A stretch of 32,957 bases of DNA from Pseudomonadota bacterium (GCA_018242465.1 JAFEBY010000016.1:1-32957), one strand, 5' to 3'; numbered from the stretch's first letter, positions 4,509 through 13,948 are shown. Notes: generated by a model from the letters alone, not told the origin. Made by a program: numbers and translations.

Positions 4509-7500
4509 TCAGGACGAGATCGCCAACAGCGCAAACAGTCCGCGTGCGAGCTTCTGGCGTGAGTCGAAATCCGGAGCCGAGATGTCGGCGATCCTGAGGC
4601 TGTCCGGTCCGCTCATCTGGTAACGTTTGGGCTGGCTCTGGATCATGCGGATGATCGCCATCGGATCGACGTTCGGCTTGGCTTCGAACTGCACGCGCCC
4701 GGACGATTCGCCGATATCGAGTTTGCGGATGCCGAGCCGTGATGCATCCAGCCGCAGTTCGGCGATCGCGAACAGGTGCTTGACCGGATCAGGCAACAGG
4801 CCGAAGCGATCGATCATCTCCACCTGCAGTTCGCGCAATGCCTCGACATCGGTGGCGCTGCTGATGCGCTTGTACAACGTCAGTCGCGTGTGGACGTCAG
4901 GGAGGTAGTCTTCGGGGATCAGTGCGGGGACGTGCAGTTCCACTTCGGCGCCGCGATGTTCGCGTGCGTCGGCATCGGGTAGCTTGCCCTGCTTGATGCT
5001 GCGCACCGCGCGTTCCAGCAGTTCGGTATAGAGGCTGAAACCGACTTCCGCCATCTGGCCGCTCTGTTCCTCGCCCAGCAACTCGCCGGCGCCGCGGATT
5101 TCCAGGTCGTGGGTGGAGAGGGTGAACCCCGCGCCCAATTCGTCCATCGAACTGATCGCTTCAAGGCGCTTCTTCGCATCGCTGGTGATCGACTTGCGAT
5201 CGGGAATCACCAGGTACGCATAGGCGCGATGGTGCGAGCGACCGACGCGCCCGCGCAGCTGGTGCAACTGCGCCAGACCAAATTTGTCGGCACGATTGAT
5301 GATGATGGTGTTGGCGTTCGGGATGTCGATGCCCGATTCGATGATGGTCGAACACAGCAACACGTTGAAGCGCTGGCGATTGAAGTCGAGCATCACGTGT
5401 TCCAGCTCGCGTTCCGGCATCTGGCCATGGGCAATCCCGATGCGCGCCTCAGGCACCAGCTCCTCGAGTTCGCGCTGCATGCGCACGATGCTTTCGAGGT
5501 CGTTATGGAGGAAATACAACTGGCCGCCGCGCGACAGTTCACGCTGGAAGGCTTCGCGCAACAGCGCGCTGTCCCACGGCGTTACGAAGGTCTGCACGGC
5601 GAGGCGGTTCGCCGGCGGCGTGGCAATGATGCTGAGATCGCGCAACCCGGCCATCGCCATGTTGAGCGTGCGCGGAATCGGTGTTGCGGTGAGGGTGAGG
5701 AGATGAACGTTCGCGCGCAGCGCTTTCAGTGCTTCCTTCTGGCGCACACCGAAACGCTGTTCCTCATCGACGATGACGAGTCCGAGGTCCTTGAAGTGGA
5801 CATCGGATGACAACAGCTTGTGCGTGCCGACCATCACGTCGATCTCGCCGCGTTCGAGTTTCTCCAGCGCCGCCTTGGATTCCTTGGCCGACTTGAAGCG
5901 CGACAGCACTTCGACGCGCAATGGCCAGTCGGCGAAGCGATCGCGGAAATTGCGGTAATGCTGCTCGGCGAGCAAGGTGGTCGGCACCAATACCGCGACC
6001 TGCTTGCCGGCGGCTGCGGCGACGAAGGCGGCGCGCACCGCCACCTCGGTCTTGCCGAATCCGACATCGCCGCACACCACGCGATCCATCGGCAGCGATG
6101 ATCCGACATCGCCGATAACTGCTTCGATCGCGGCGTGCTGGTCCGGGGTTTCTTCGAACGGGAAGCTGGCGGCGAACGGTTCATACATTGCACGGTCGAC
6201 GTCGAGGCGCATGCCGGCACGCGCCTGCCGTCGTGCCTGGATGTCGAGCAACTCGGCGGCGACGTCGCGGACTTTCTCGGCAGCCTTCTTCTTGGCCTTG
6301 GTCCATTGCTCGCCGCCCAGCGAATGCAGCGGCGCGGTTTCCGGCGATGCGCCCGAGTAGCGGCTGACCAGATGCAACTGGGCGACCGGCACGTACAGGC
6401 GGTCGCCTTTGGCGTATTCGATGTCGAGGTATTCGCCAGCATCGCCACCGGCTTCGAGCGTGATCAGCCCGCGATAGCGACCGACGCCATGGTCCTCGTG
6501 GACGATCGGCGCGCCTTCGCTGAGTTCACCAAGATCGCGAATGATCGCTTCCGGTTCGCGTCCGGCACGCTTGCGACGACGCGATTGCGTGGCGCGTTCC
6601 GGGAACAGCTGGCGTTCGGTGAGGAGGGCGAGCAGCGGCGCGTCGAGCGCGAACCCGTCATCGAGCGGGGCGACGGTGATCGTGAAGCGCGGTGCCTTCG
6701 CATCACCCATCGCCTCGGAAAGTGTTGCCATCACCTGCGGCTGCAATCCCGCAGCGCGCAATACGTCGAGCAACGCTTCGCGGCGACCGGCCGATTCGGC
6801 GGCGATCACCACGCGACCCGGATAGCTGCCGAGGAAATCGTGCAGTGCCGCGGCCGGACGATCCTGGTGCCCGGCGATCGGCACCGCCGTCACCGGTTGC
6901 ACGCCGAGTGCATGCGCTTCGCCACGCCGCGGATGCCCTTCGCCGCAGATTTCGATGCGATTGCCGGAATTCAGGCGTTCGCGCAGCGCGACCGGCGTGA
7001 GGTACAACTCCTCCGGCGGTAACAACGGGCGTTCGATGTCATGGCGCCGCTGTTCGTAGCGATCACTGGTCTGCGTCCAGAATTTCTCGGCGGCCTCGAA
7101 CACGCCTTCGCCCAGTACCGGCAATGCGCCTTGCGGCAGCCAGTCGAACAGGACCGAGGTGCGCTCGCCGTTGCGTTCGGGTTCGAAGAACAACGGCAGC
7201 CACGCTTCGGCGCCGGCCGGCATCAATCCGGCCTTGAGGTCCTGGTAGAGCGCGCTGCGGCGGGTGTCGATGTCGAAACGTTCGCGCAATGCGGACATCG
7301 CGCGCTCGAACGCAGCGTCATCGCTGGGCAGTTCGCGGCCCGGCAACAGGCGCACGGCATCGACGCGATCGAGCGATCGCTGCGATTCCGGATCGAAGGC
7401 ACGGATCGATTCGATGTCGTCGTCGAACAGTTCGATGCGATAGGGCGTGTCGGTGCCGGTCGGGTAGACGTCAAGCAGGCCGCCGCGCACGGCGAAATCG

Positions 7501-8012
7501 CCGGGATCGAGCACCTGCGGCACGTTGCGATAACCAGCCGCTTCCAGCCGGCGCTTTTCGGCATCGAGGTCGAGGCGTTGCCCCGTCGCGTAATCGAAAC
7601 GGCCACCTTCGAGATGACGATGCGGCGCCAGCCGCTGCATCAGGGTTTGCACCGGCACCACCACGATGCCGCGTTTCAGGCCTGGCAGCGCGTGCAAGGT
7701 CGCCAATCGCTGCGACACGATGTCGGGGTGCGGACTGAACTGGTCGTAGGGCAGGGTTTCCCAATCGGGGAACGGCTGCACCGGCAATGTGGCGTCGCCA
7801 GCGAGCAACGTGCGCAGGTCGTTTTCGAGCTGGTGCGCATGCTGGGTATCGGCGGCGATCGCCAGCACCGGCGCGTCGTGTTCGTGCGCGGCACGGGTGA
7901 TCGCCCACGCCAGCCCCGAGCTGGTGCCGGGCGCACGCCACCACGCGCGCGTCTGGCCGGCGCGCGGCAACGGGACGTGCATGGAAATGGGGGCAGGGGA
8001 TTTGTCGCTCAT
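4509..8012 (-). CDS. mfd: Transcription-repair coupling factor
   Basis: 1167 residues from the ATG at 8010-8012 (MSDKSPAP); the longer open frame adds 37 basic residues that the family lacks. Mfd removes RNA polymerase stalled at DNA lesions and recruits UvrA. The UvrB-homology module is in the N-terminal third (FPDWETLPYDQFSPHPD at 81-97). The polymerase-interacting domain is at about 495-555 (VHEDHGVGRYRGL). The RecG-like translocase has Walker A GDVGFGKT at 648-655 and DEEQ at 749-752, followed by the GRVGR helicase motif. A C-terminal TRCF domain completes the usual length. The gene is intact although the integron ends at its 3' end. Confidence 0.97.
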   Translation of the reverse strand: MSDKSPAPISMHVPLPRAGQTRAWWRAPGTSSGLAWAITRAAHEHDAPVLAIAADTQHAHQLENDLRTLLAGDATLPVQPFPDWETLPYDQFSPHPDIVSQRLATLHALPGLKRGIVVVPVQTLMQRLAPHRHLEGGRFDYATGQRLDLDAEKRRLEAAGYRNVPQVLDPGDFAVRGGLLDVYPTGTDTPYRIELFDDDIESIRAFDPESQRSLDRVDAVRLLPGRELPSDDAAFERAMSALRERFDIDTRRSALYQDLKAGLMPAGAEAWLPLFFEPERNGERTSVLFDWLPQGALPVLGEGVFEAAEKFWTQTSDRYEQRRHDIERPLLPPEELYLTPVALRERLNSGNRIEICGEGHPRRGEAHALGVQPVTAVPIAGHQDRPAAALHDFLGSYPGRVVIAAESAGRREALLDVLRAAGLQPQVMATLSEAMGDAKAPRFTITVAPLDDGFALDAPLLALLTERQLFPERATQSRRRKRAGREPEAIIRDLGELSEGAPIVHEDHGVGRYRGLITLEAGGDAGEYLDIEYAKGDRLYVPVAQLHLVSRYSGASPETAPLHSLGGEQWTKAKKKAAEKVRDVAAELLDIQARRQARAGMRLDVDRAMYEPFAASFPFEETPDQHAAIEAVIGDVGSSLPMDRVVCGDVGFGKTEVAVRAAFVAAAAGKQVAVLVPTTLLAEQHYRNFRDRFADWPLRVEVLSRFKSAKESKAALEKLERGEIDVMVGTHKLLSSDVHFKDLGLVIVDEEQRFGVRQKEALKALRANVHLLTLTATPIPRTLNMAMAGLRDLSIIATPPANRLAVQTFVTPWDSALLREAFQRELSRGGQLYFLHNDLESIVRMQRELEELVPEARIGIAHGQMPERELEHVMLDFNRQRFNVLLCSTIIESGIDIPNANTIIINRADKFGLAQLHQLRGRVGRSHHRAYAYLVIPDRKSITSDAKKRLEAISSMDELGAGFTLSTHDLEIRGAGELLGEEQSGQMAEVGFSLYTELLERAVRSIKQGKLPDADAREHRGAEVELHVPALIPEDYLPDVHTRLTLYKRISSATDVEALRELQVEMIDRFGLLPDPVKHLFAIAELRLDASRLGIRKLDIGESSGRVQFEAKPNVDPMAIIRMIQSQPKRYQMSGPDSLRIADISAPDFDSRQKLARGLFALLAISS

Positions 8013-8045
8013 CGAACTTCGCATTTTAACTTGCGGGGAATGGCG

Positions 8046-8131
8046 AAAGCATCGCCCGGCTGCGCGCCTGCGGCGGGTATCCGGATTCACGGCGTCCCAC
8101 GCACTGGAGCGGGTCACCGCCAAGCCAGCGC
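8046..8131 (-). repeat. Short copy of the compound intergenic repeat
   Basis: On the minus strand this 86-bp stretch starts with the 14-mer GCGCTGGCTTGGCG (plus-strand complement at 8118-8131) and ends with CAGCCGGGCGATGCTTT (plus-strand complement 8046-8062). The same two end sequences frame the long copy at 13949-14272. The internal palindromic block is missing here. It fills most of the mfd-tfoX gap. Confidence 0.8.
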
Positions 8132-8150
8132 GTGCGTTGGCACCCCCGCG

Positions 8151-8582
8151 CTACCGCTTCTTCGCGGCGGATTTCTTCGCAGCCGCCTTCTTCGCAGGCA
8201 CTGCTTTTTTTGCTGCAGTCTTTTTGGCAGGCGCGGCCTTCTTTGCAGCTGCTTTCTTCACGACAGCATTCTTCACCTTCGGCACCGGCAACTCGTCGGC
8301 AGTCGCCAGCAACACGATCCGCAGCGCATCGCCGTCGTCCAGCAATTCGTCGATCACCGGATATTCCTTCGCCTCCGGATACGGCGGCCGCATCGGTGCA
8401 TGCGGCACCAATCGCGCCGCGACGGCGGTCGGTTTCAGGAACAGGCTGTTGTCGCAACCGAATGCGACGACTTTTCCATCAACATAAAACGCGTATTCCC
8501 CGAACATCCGCCGCATCGTCAGGCGGCTGCCCAGTCCGGCTTGCTCCATCACGTAATCGACGAAGATCCGGTCGGTCGCCAT
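8151..8582 (-). CDS. TfoX N-terminal-domain protein with histone-H1-like Lys/Ala tail
   Basis: 143 residues from the ATG at 8580-8582; the longer frame adds residues overlapping the upstream gene. Residues 1-100 resemble the TfoX/Sxy N-terminal domain (VDYVMEQAGLGSRLTMRRMF, then GEYAFYVDGKVVAFGCDN and LFLKPT). From about 102 the protein is almost only Lys, Ala and Pro (KKAAAKK-type repeats) to the end, resembling histone H1 or AlgP-like tails that bind DNA. TfoX in other bacteria regulates competence, but this short class has no proven role. It sits 16 bases downstream of the GNAT gene and is probably co-transcribed with it. Confidence 0.85.
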   Translation of the reverse strand: MATDRIFVDYVMEQAGLGSRLTMRRMFGEYAFYVDGKVVAFGCDNSLFLKPTAVAARLVPHAPMRPPYPEAKEYPVIDELLDDGDALRIVLLATADELPVPKVKNAVVKKAAAKKAAPAKKTAAKKAVPAKKAAAKKSAAKKR

Positions 8583-8598
8583 GGTCAGTCGTGCAGGC

Positions 8599-9174
8599 TC
8601 ACGCGGCCTCGACCTCGGTCGAATCGCCTTCGGTCTCGGAGAGGTCGAGCACGACGCGCACCAGCGTTTCGTTGCTGCGTTCACGATCGATCTGGAAGCC
8701 CAGCGAATCGGCCAGGTGCAGCATCGGAATGTTTTCCTGCAGCACGTCGCCGGTCAGGCGTTCCAGTCCGCGACCCTTGGCCCAGCGTGCCAGGCGTTGC
8801 AACAGATGGCGGCCGAGACCCATGCCGTGGACATAGCGGCTGACCAGGATCGCGAACTCCGCGTCCTTGGTGCCCGGCACCGTGTAGGCGCGTGCGACCG
8901 CCCCAACCAGCGCTTCGCCGGGGGCGTAGGGTTCGGCGGCCACCAGGACGAAATCGGTGCGTGGATCGGGCTGGGTGAAGGCGGCGGTTTCGGCTTCCGA
9001 CAGCTCGGACATCGCATGGTGGTAGCGCAACCGTACTTCTTCCGGCTCCAGCAACTGGAAGGAGGCGCGCAACGGTGCCGCATCCTCGGGGCGGATCGGG
9101 CGAATCAGGATCTCGCGGCCGTTGGCGAGACGCATGCGTTCGTGCCACGGGGGGAGCTGGTTGCGGATAGCCAT
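8599..9174 (-). CDS. GNAT-family N-acetyltransferase
   Basis: 191 residues. The domain resembles the acetyltransferase part of the protein-lysine acetylases: LIRPIRPEDAAPLRASFQLL followed by EEVRLRYHH. The acetyl-CoA-binding loop is RYVHGMGLGRHLLQRLARWA (about 112-131), with the Gly-x-Gly expected for motif A. LTGDVLQENIPMLHLADSLGF follows as motif B. The substrate cannot be told from the sequence. The start ATG at 9172-9174 has no strong alternative. It is the first gene of a likely two-gene unit with the TfoX-like gene. Confidence 0.9.
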   Translation of the reverse strand: MAIRNQLPPWHERMRLANGREILIRPIRPEDAAPLRASFQLLEPEEVRLRYHHAMSELSEAETAAFTQPDPRTDFVLVAAEPYAPGEALVGAVARAYTVPGTKDAEFAILVSRYVHGMGLGRHLLQRLARWAKGRGLERLTGDVLQENIPMLHLADSLGFQIDRERSNETLVRVVLDLSETEGDSTEVEAA

Positions 9175-9247
9175 GGGTTCATCCTGCCATGCATTTCATG
9201 AATGGCATGTTGGGTGGGAGTCTGTTTCGTTCATCAATATTAATGCT

Positions 9248-10138
9248 TCAGTCGCGACGGCGCAGGGTAGACACGCCCTGGATCAGCCCGACCACGATGG
9301 TGCCGGCGAGCAAACCCGCCAGGGCATTGGCCAAGGTGACCGCCACGCTCCCCAGCGGCAGCCGGGTCAGTGGCTCGATGGTGTGGTGCAGCATGGGCAG
9401 GCCATGGGCGAGGATGCCGCCGCCGACCATGAACATCGCCAGGGTTCCGACCACCGACAGCACTCGCATCAAAAGTGGCGCCAGCCACAGCAGGCCGCGA
9501 CCGATCGCGGCGGTCCCGCGCTTGCCGGCCAGGTGCAATCCGAGGTCATCGAGTTTGACGATGGCCGCGACCACGCCGTAAACGCCAATGGTCATCAGCA
9601 GGGCGATCAGGACCAGCACCGTCAAGCGCTCCACGAAGGTCGCCTGGGCCACGGTTCCCAGCGCGATGACGATGATTTCCGCCGAGAGCACGAAGTCGGT
9701 ACGGATCGCGCCCTTGATCTTGCCGCGCTCGAAGGCAACGAGGTCGATCGCGGGATCTTCCACGGCCTCCTCGACTGCGGCCTCGTGCTGTTCGGCTTCA
9801 CGGCGATGGAACAGGGGATGCAGGATCTTCTCCGCACCCTCGAAGCACAGGTACAGGCCGCCCAGCATCAGCAGCGGCGTCACCGCCCATGGCAGGAAGG
9901 CGCTGATCGCCAGCGCAGCCGGCACCAGGATTGCCTTGTTCAGCAGCGAGCCCTTGGCCACCGCCCACACCACCGGCAATTCGCGTTCGGCGCGGACGCC
10001 GGCGACCTGCTGCGCATTGAGCGCGAGGTCGTCGCCGAGCACGCCGGCGGTCTTGGCGCTGGCGGTCTTGGTCATCGCGGCGACGTCATCGAGCAGGCTG
10101 GCGATGTCGTCGAACAGGGCGAAGAAACTGGAAGGCAT
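9248..10138 (-). CDS. DUF808 family inner-membrane protein (YedI-like)
   Basis: 296 residues from the ATG at 10136-10138. The start MPSSFFALFDDIASLLDDVA is the family's usual N-terminus; the open frame extends 14 codons further upstream without family likeness. KTAGVLGDDLALNAQQV and ERELPVVWAVAKGSLLNK are also family hallmarks. Several hydrophobic segments (about 75-105, 170-210, 240-290) indicate a multi-pass membrane protein. The cytosolic stretch between them contains many Glu residues. No biochemical function is established for the family. Confidence 0.92.
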   Translation of the reverse strand: MPSSFFALFDDIASLLDDVAAMTKTASAKTAGVLGDDLALNAQQVAGVRAERELPVVWAVAKGSLLNKAILVPAALAISAFLPWAVTPLLMLGGLYLCFEGAEKILHPLFHRREAEQHEAAVEEAVEDPAIDLVAFERGKIKGAIRTDFVLSAEIIVIALGTVAQATFVERLTVLVLIALLMTIGVYGVVAAIVKLDDLGLHLAGKRGTAAIGRGLLWLAPLLMRVLSVVGTLAMFMVGGGILAHGLPMLHHTIEPLTRLPLGSVAVTLANALAGLLAGTIVVGLIQGVSTLRRRD

Positions 10139-10187
10139 GGTGGCGATCAGGACAACGGTCGGGCATTTTCGCACGCCCAAAGCCGAT

Positions 10188-11048
10188 TCACTGGGGCGGG
10201 CGCAACCAGTCGAGTCGCGTCCAGCCGCCGTCGCCGAGCCGCCGTTCCAGCGTCTTCAGGGCTGGCGTGATGTGCTCGTCGAACTGCCAAGGCGCGTTGA
10301 GCACCAGCATGCCGCTACCGTTCATCCGCAACGGCGAATCATCGGGGCGCACGCACAGTTCGATCCGCAATGCCGAGCGCGCCTGCAGCAGACCGGCGGT
10401 GCGGTAGAACGGATGGAGCACGCGGGCCTGCTTGATCGGGTACCACAGCGCGAACATGCCCTGCGGCCAACGTTCGAGGCCGCTGCGCAATGCGGCGAGG
10501 GCGGTATCGAATTCGTCGAGTTGCGCTTCGTAGGGCGGATCGATCAGCACCAGCCCGCGGGCGAAGCGTTGTTCGCCGATGCGCGGCGGCAACAGGGCCT
10601 TGATCGCGGCGTAACCGTCGCGGGCATGGACGGCGACGCGCGGATCATTGCGGAAATTCTCCGCGAGTGCGGCGGCGTCCTCGGGGTGGAGTTCGCAGCA
10701 GGCGATGCGGTCCTGTTCGCGCAGGGCGTGGGCGAGCAGCCACGGCGAGCCGGGATAGGCATCGCCGCCGTGGGTTTCGCGGCAGGCGCGCACGGCGGCG
10801 AGGTAGCGATCGACGAGGGGGTCGTCGCGGCGTTGCAGGCGGGCGATGCCGTCGTCGGATTCAGCGGTGCGACGGGCCTGTTCGCCCTGCAGGCGATAGA
10901 GCCCAACGCCGGCGTGGGTATCGAGGGCGAAGCAGGCCGCGGGTTTCGCGGTGAGCGCATCGCACAACGCCAGCAGCGTCACGTGCTTGAGAACGTCGGC
11001 GTGGTTGCCGGCATGGAAGGCATGGCGGTAGTTCAAGCGCGCTAGCAT
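10188..11048 (-). CDS. rlmJ: 23S rRNA (adenine(2030)-N(6))-methyltransferase
   Basis: 286 residues, the usual length. The N-terminal signature NYRHAFHAGNHADVLKH is at 6-22. The SAM-binding loop DTHAGVGLY is at 43-51. The catalytic DPPY motif of N6-adenine methylases is at 170-173 (VLIDPPYEAQ). RlmJ methylates A2030 of 23S rRNA before ribosome assembly is complete. It lies 49 bases upstream of the DUF808 gene on the same strand; co-transcription is possible. Confidence 0.96.
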   Translation of the reverse strand: MLARLNYRHAFHAGNHADVLKHVTLLALCDALTAKPAACFALDTHAGVGLYRLQGEQARRTAESDDGIARLQRRDDPLVDRYLAAVRACRETHGGDAYPGSPWLLAHALREQDRIACCELHPEDAAALAENFRNDPRVAVHARDGYAAIKALLPPRIGEQRFARGLVLIDPPYEAQLDEFDTALAALRSGLERWPQGMFALWYPIKQARVLHPFYRTAGLLQARSALRIELCVRPDDSPLRMNGSGMLVLNAPWQFDEHITPALKTLERRLGDGGWTRLDWLRPPQ

Positions 11049-11162
11049 AGCGCCATGACAACGGTTTTGCTGGAGGGCGACGACTCGTGCATCATCGCGA
11101 TGTCGCTGGCGGCATGCTGATCGGCGTGAACCCGATCAACATGCCGATGCATTGAGCCGGGA

Positions 11163-11720
11163 TTACTTCGTCGATTTCTTCGCCGGCTTGGCGTTCATCG
11201 CCTTGAGTGCGTCGAGCATGCTCTGCACGTGTGCCTTCGGGCTGAGGTCGGAATGCACGGCGAGGATGCGACCGTCGGTCCCGACCAGATAGGACGTGCG
11301 ATTCGACCAGCCGGGTTTCATCGTCAGCAAGGCATCGTACTGCCCGGCGATCTTCGCGCCATCGTCCGCGGCCACCGGGAACTTGCCGCCGCAATGCTCG
11401 GTTTCCTTCGAGAAATCGGCGAGCTGGTCGGTGTTGCCGGCGGTCACGCCGATCACGCTGGCGTGCTGCGCCTTGAACTGGTCGATCGCTTCGGAAAACA
11501 TGTGCGCTTCGATGTTGCAGCCGGCGGTGTGTGCGGCCGGGAAGAAGTAGACGACCACCGGGCCGTTCTTCAGCGCATCGGCGAGCTTGAAGGTGAACGG
11601 CTTGGCGGCGAGGTAGGCCGGCGCGCTGAAGTCGGGTGCCTTGTCGCCGGACTTGAGCGCGGCGAGGGCGGGCGTTGCGGCGATCACGCCGAGGAGAAGG
11701 GCGGGGAGCAGACGGCGCAT
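11163..11720 (-). CDS. Exported Bcp/AhpC-type peroxiredoxin
   Basis: 185 residues from the ATG at 11718-11720, which follows a GGAGG eight bases upstream; the frame is open 14 codons further but that would bury the signal peptide. Residues 1-20 (MRRLLPALLLGVIAATPALA) form a clear signal peptide ending in an Ala-Leu-Ala cleavage site, so the enzyme works in the periplasm. The thioredoxin-fold core has P61, T65 and the peroxidatic C68 in FFPAAHTAGCNIE; C110 is a candidate resolving cysteine. It reduces peroxides. The C-terminus ends in a short Lys/Ala/Pro tail. The expected reductant is not encoded nearby. Confidence 0.9.
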   Translation of the reverse strand: MRRLLPALLLGVIAATPALAALKSGDKAPDFSAPAYLAAKPFTFKLADALKNGPVVVYFFPAAHTAGCNIEAHMFSEAIDQFKAQHASVIGVTAGNTDQLADFSKETEHCGGKFPVAADDGAKIAGQYDALLTMKPGWSNRTSYLVGTDGRILAVHSDLSPKAHVQSMLDALKAMNAKPAKKSTK

Positions 11721-12059
11721 GGCGATGACCTCCGGGAGATTTGGGCTATCGTTATAGGGCAAAACCGGGGGCGTTGCCTGTATCGGGAGTCATGCAGCAT
11801 TGCGTTCATTGTCGGGCGTGCGTTCGTCCGCGTGGGCCGATCGCGAAAACCTGATCGTGATGGTGGAGGGGGCGATCTATCGCAGCGACGCCATGATTGA
11901 TGCCATCTGCCGGGAACTCGATCCGCTTGGCGACACGCTGGCAGTGGTCGTGCATGTCGAGCGAGCGGGACCGCGAAACAGGACAAGACGGCCGTCGACG
12001 CGCTGATGAAGAACACTCCCGAGATGTAAAATCGCCGGCTGTCTGGTTCCGGATTCCCC
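11721..12059 (+). other. Gene gap with a possible decayed short reading frame
   Basis: No secure gene. On the plus strand a frame beginning with TTG at 11800 encodes ENLIVMVEGAIYRSDAMIDA and on to VVVHVER (up to about 11965), which looks protein-like. It then becomes arginine-rich nonsense. In another frame the sequence from 11973 encodes AKQDKTAVDALMKNTPEM before a TAA at about 12027, also protein-like. The two parts could be one short gene broken by a frameshift, or chance. The second part ends about 30 bases before uup. Confidence 0.3.
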
Positions 12060-13931
12060 ATGTCGCTGGTGACGCTCCAGGACGTCGACTTCAGTGTCGG
12101 CGGCCCCTTGCTCCTCGATCACGTCACGTTCTCGATTGAAAGCGGTGAACGCATTGCCCTGATCGGGCGCAATGGCGCCGGCAAATCGACCCTGCTCAAA
12201 CTCGTTTCCGGCGACCTGCGTCCCGACGACGGCGAGGTGCGGGTCGAATCGGGCGTGCGCATCGCGCGGATGGAACAGGAAGTGCCGGCGGGCGCCAGCG
12301 GCAGCGTGTGGGACGTGGTCGCCGATGGTTTGGGCGAACTTGGCCACTGGCTGGCGGAATTCCATCACCTCAGCCACGCCGCGGAGATCGATGCCGATGC
12401 ACTCGCGAGGGTGCAGGCGAAGATCGAGGACGCCAAGGGCTGGTCGCTGGATCAACGTGTCACCGAAGTGTTGTCGCGCCTGCAACTCGATGGCGAGGCT
12501 GAATTCGACGGTCTGTCCGGTGGCCTGCGCCGACGCGTGCTGCTGGCGCGCGCGCTGGTGTCGTCGCCCGACGTGCTGTTGCTGGACGAACCGACCAACC
12601 ATCTCGACATCGAGGCGATTGACTGGCTGGAAGGATTCCTCAAGGGCTGGAACGGCGCACTGGTCTTCATCACCCATGACCGTCGCTTCCTGCGATCGCT
12701 GGCGACGCGAATCGTCGAGATTGATCGCGGCAAGGTCACCAGCTGGCCGGGCGACTGGGCGAATTACCTGCGGCGTCGCGAGGAACGCCTGCACGCGGAA
12801 GCGCAGGAAAACGAACGTTTCGACAAGATGCTGGCGCAGGAAGAAACCTGGATCCGCCAGGGCATCAAGGCACGCCGCACCCGCGATGAAGGCCGCGTGC
12901 GCCGCTTGAAGGCGATGCGGGTCGAGCGCGCGCAACGCCGCGAACTCGCCGGTTCGGTCAGGATGGAAGCGGCGCAGACGGGCGCATCGGGCCGCAAGGT
13001 GATCGAAGCGGAAGGCGTCGCCTTTGCCTATGGCGACAAGGTCATCGTCCACGATTTCTCCACCACCATCCTGCGCGGCGACCGCATCGGCCTGATCGGT
13101 CCCAATGGCAGTGGCAAGACCACGTTGCTGCGCCTGCTGCTGGGCGAACTCAAGCCGCAGCAGGGCGAGGTGCGTCCGGGCACGCAATTGCAGATCGCCT
13201 ATTTCGACCAGTACCGCGCGACCCTGCGCGAGGACTGGAACGCGCTGGAAAACGTCGCCGAAGGCCGCGACAGCGTGACGATAAACGGGCGCTCGAAGCA
13301 CGTTGTCGGCTATCTGCAGGACTTCATGTTCACCCCGGAACGCGCCCGCGCGCCGATCACGCGCCTGTCCGGTGGCGAACGCAATCGCCTGCTGCTGGCC
13401 AAGCTGTTTGCACAGCCATCGAACCTGCTGGTCATGGACGAACCCACCAACGACCTCGATGCCGAGACACTGGAGTTGCTGGAAGAACTGCTCGCCGATT
13501 ACACCGGCACCCTGCTGCTGGTCAGCCACGATCGTGACTTCCTCGACAACGTGGTGACCTCGACGCTGGTGTTGGAGGAGGGTGGCCGCGTCGGCGAATA
13601 CGTCGGCGGCTACAGTGATTGGGAGCGTCAGCGTGCCGTGCCTTCATCCGCGCCGGTTGCACGCGCTGCGCCTGCCGTGCCGACGCCAGCCGCAATCGAG
13701 CCGGTCGCGACGAAACGCAAACTCAATTACAAGGACAGCCGCGAACTGGAAGCGTTGCCCGCGCGCATCGAGGCGCTGGAAATGCGCGTCGCCGAACTCA
13801 CCGCCGCGATGGCCGATCCGGCGTTCTTCCAGCGCGACAGTGCGGCGATCACCGCCGACAATGCGGCGTTGGCACAGGCGCAGTCCGAGCTGGATGCGGC
13901 ATACGGGCGCTGGGAAGAATTGGAAGAGTGA
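12060..13931 (+). CDS. uup: ABC-F family ATPase Uup
   Basis: 623 residues with two ABC ATPase domains on one chain and no membrane segment. The first has Walker A GRNGAGKST (36-44), signature LSGGLRRRVLLARAL and Walker B LLLDEPTNHLD. The second has GPNGSGKTT, LSGGERNRLLLAKL and LLVMDEPTNDLD. A charged linker of Arg/Glu-rich helices lies between them (about 230-300). The C-terminal extension (KRKLNYKDSRELEALPARIE to the end) is the coiled coil typical of Uup, which binds DNA or ribosomes. ABC-F proteins act on ribosomes; Uup also affects transposon excision in Escherichia coli. Confidence 0.95.
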   Translation: MSLVTLQDVDFSVGGPLLLDHVTFSIESGERIALIGRNGAGKSTLLKLVSGDLRPDDGEVRVESGVRIARMEQEVPAGASGSVWDVVADGLGELGHWLAEFHHLSHAAEIDADALARVQAKIEDAKGWSLDQRVTEVLSRLQLDGEAEFDGLSGGLRRRVLLARALVSSPDVLLLDEPTNHLDIEAIDWLEGFLKGWNGALVFITHDRRFLRSLATRIVEIDRGKVTSWPGDWANYLRRREERLHAEAQENERFDKMLAQEETWIRQGIKARRTRDEGRVRRLKAMRVERAQRRELAGSVRMEAAQTGASGRKVIEAEGVAFAYGDKVIVHDFSTTILRGDRIGLIGPNGSGKTTLLRLLLGELKPQQGEVRPGTQLQIAYFDQYRATLREDWNALENVAEGRDSVTINGRSKHVVGYLQDFMFTPERARAPITRLSGGERNRLLLAKLFAQPSNLLVMDEPTNDLDAETLELLEELLADYTGTLLLVSHDRDFLDNVVTSTLVLEEGGRVGEYVGGYSDWERQRAVPSSAPVARAAPAVPTPAAIEPVATKRKLNYKDSRELEALPARIEALEMRVAELTAAMADPAFFQRDSAAITADNAALAQAQSELDAAYGRWEELEE

Positions 13932-13948
13932 TAAAAGCGTCAAGGCAT

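Noticed and set aside
7041-8843. 600-codon plus-strand frame opposite mfd and the TfoX-like gene
   Set aside because: It is antisense to two clearly conserved genes and has the composition of a shadow frame in high-GC DNA.
11049-11162. Short frames in the gap between rlmJ and the peroxiredoxin (such as ATGCTGATCGGCGTG to a TGA near 11156)
   Set aside because: Fewer than 25 codons, no ribosome-binding site and no recognised family; I see nothing convincing in this 114-base gap.
11877-13529. 550-codon minus-strand frame opposite uup
   Set aside because: It is the complement-frame shadow of an intact ABC-F ATPase with all motifs present.
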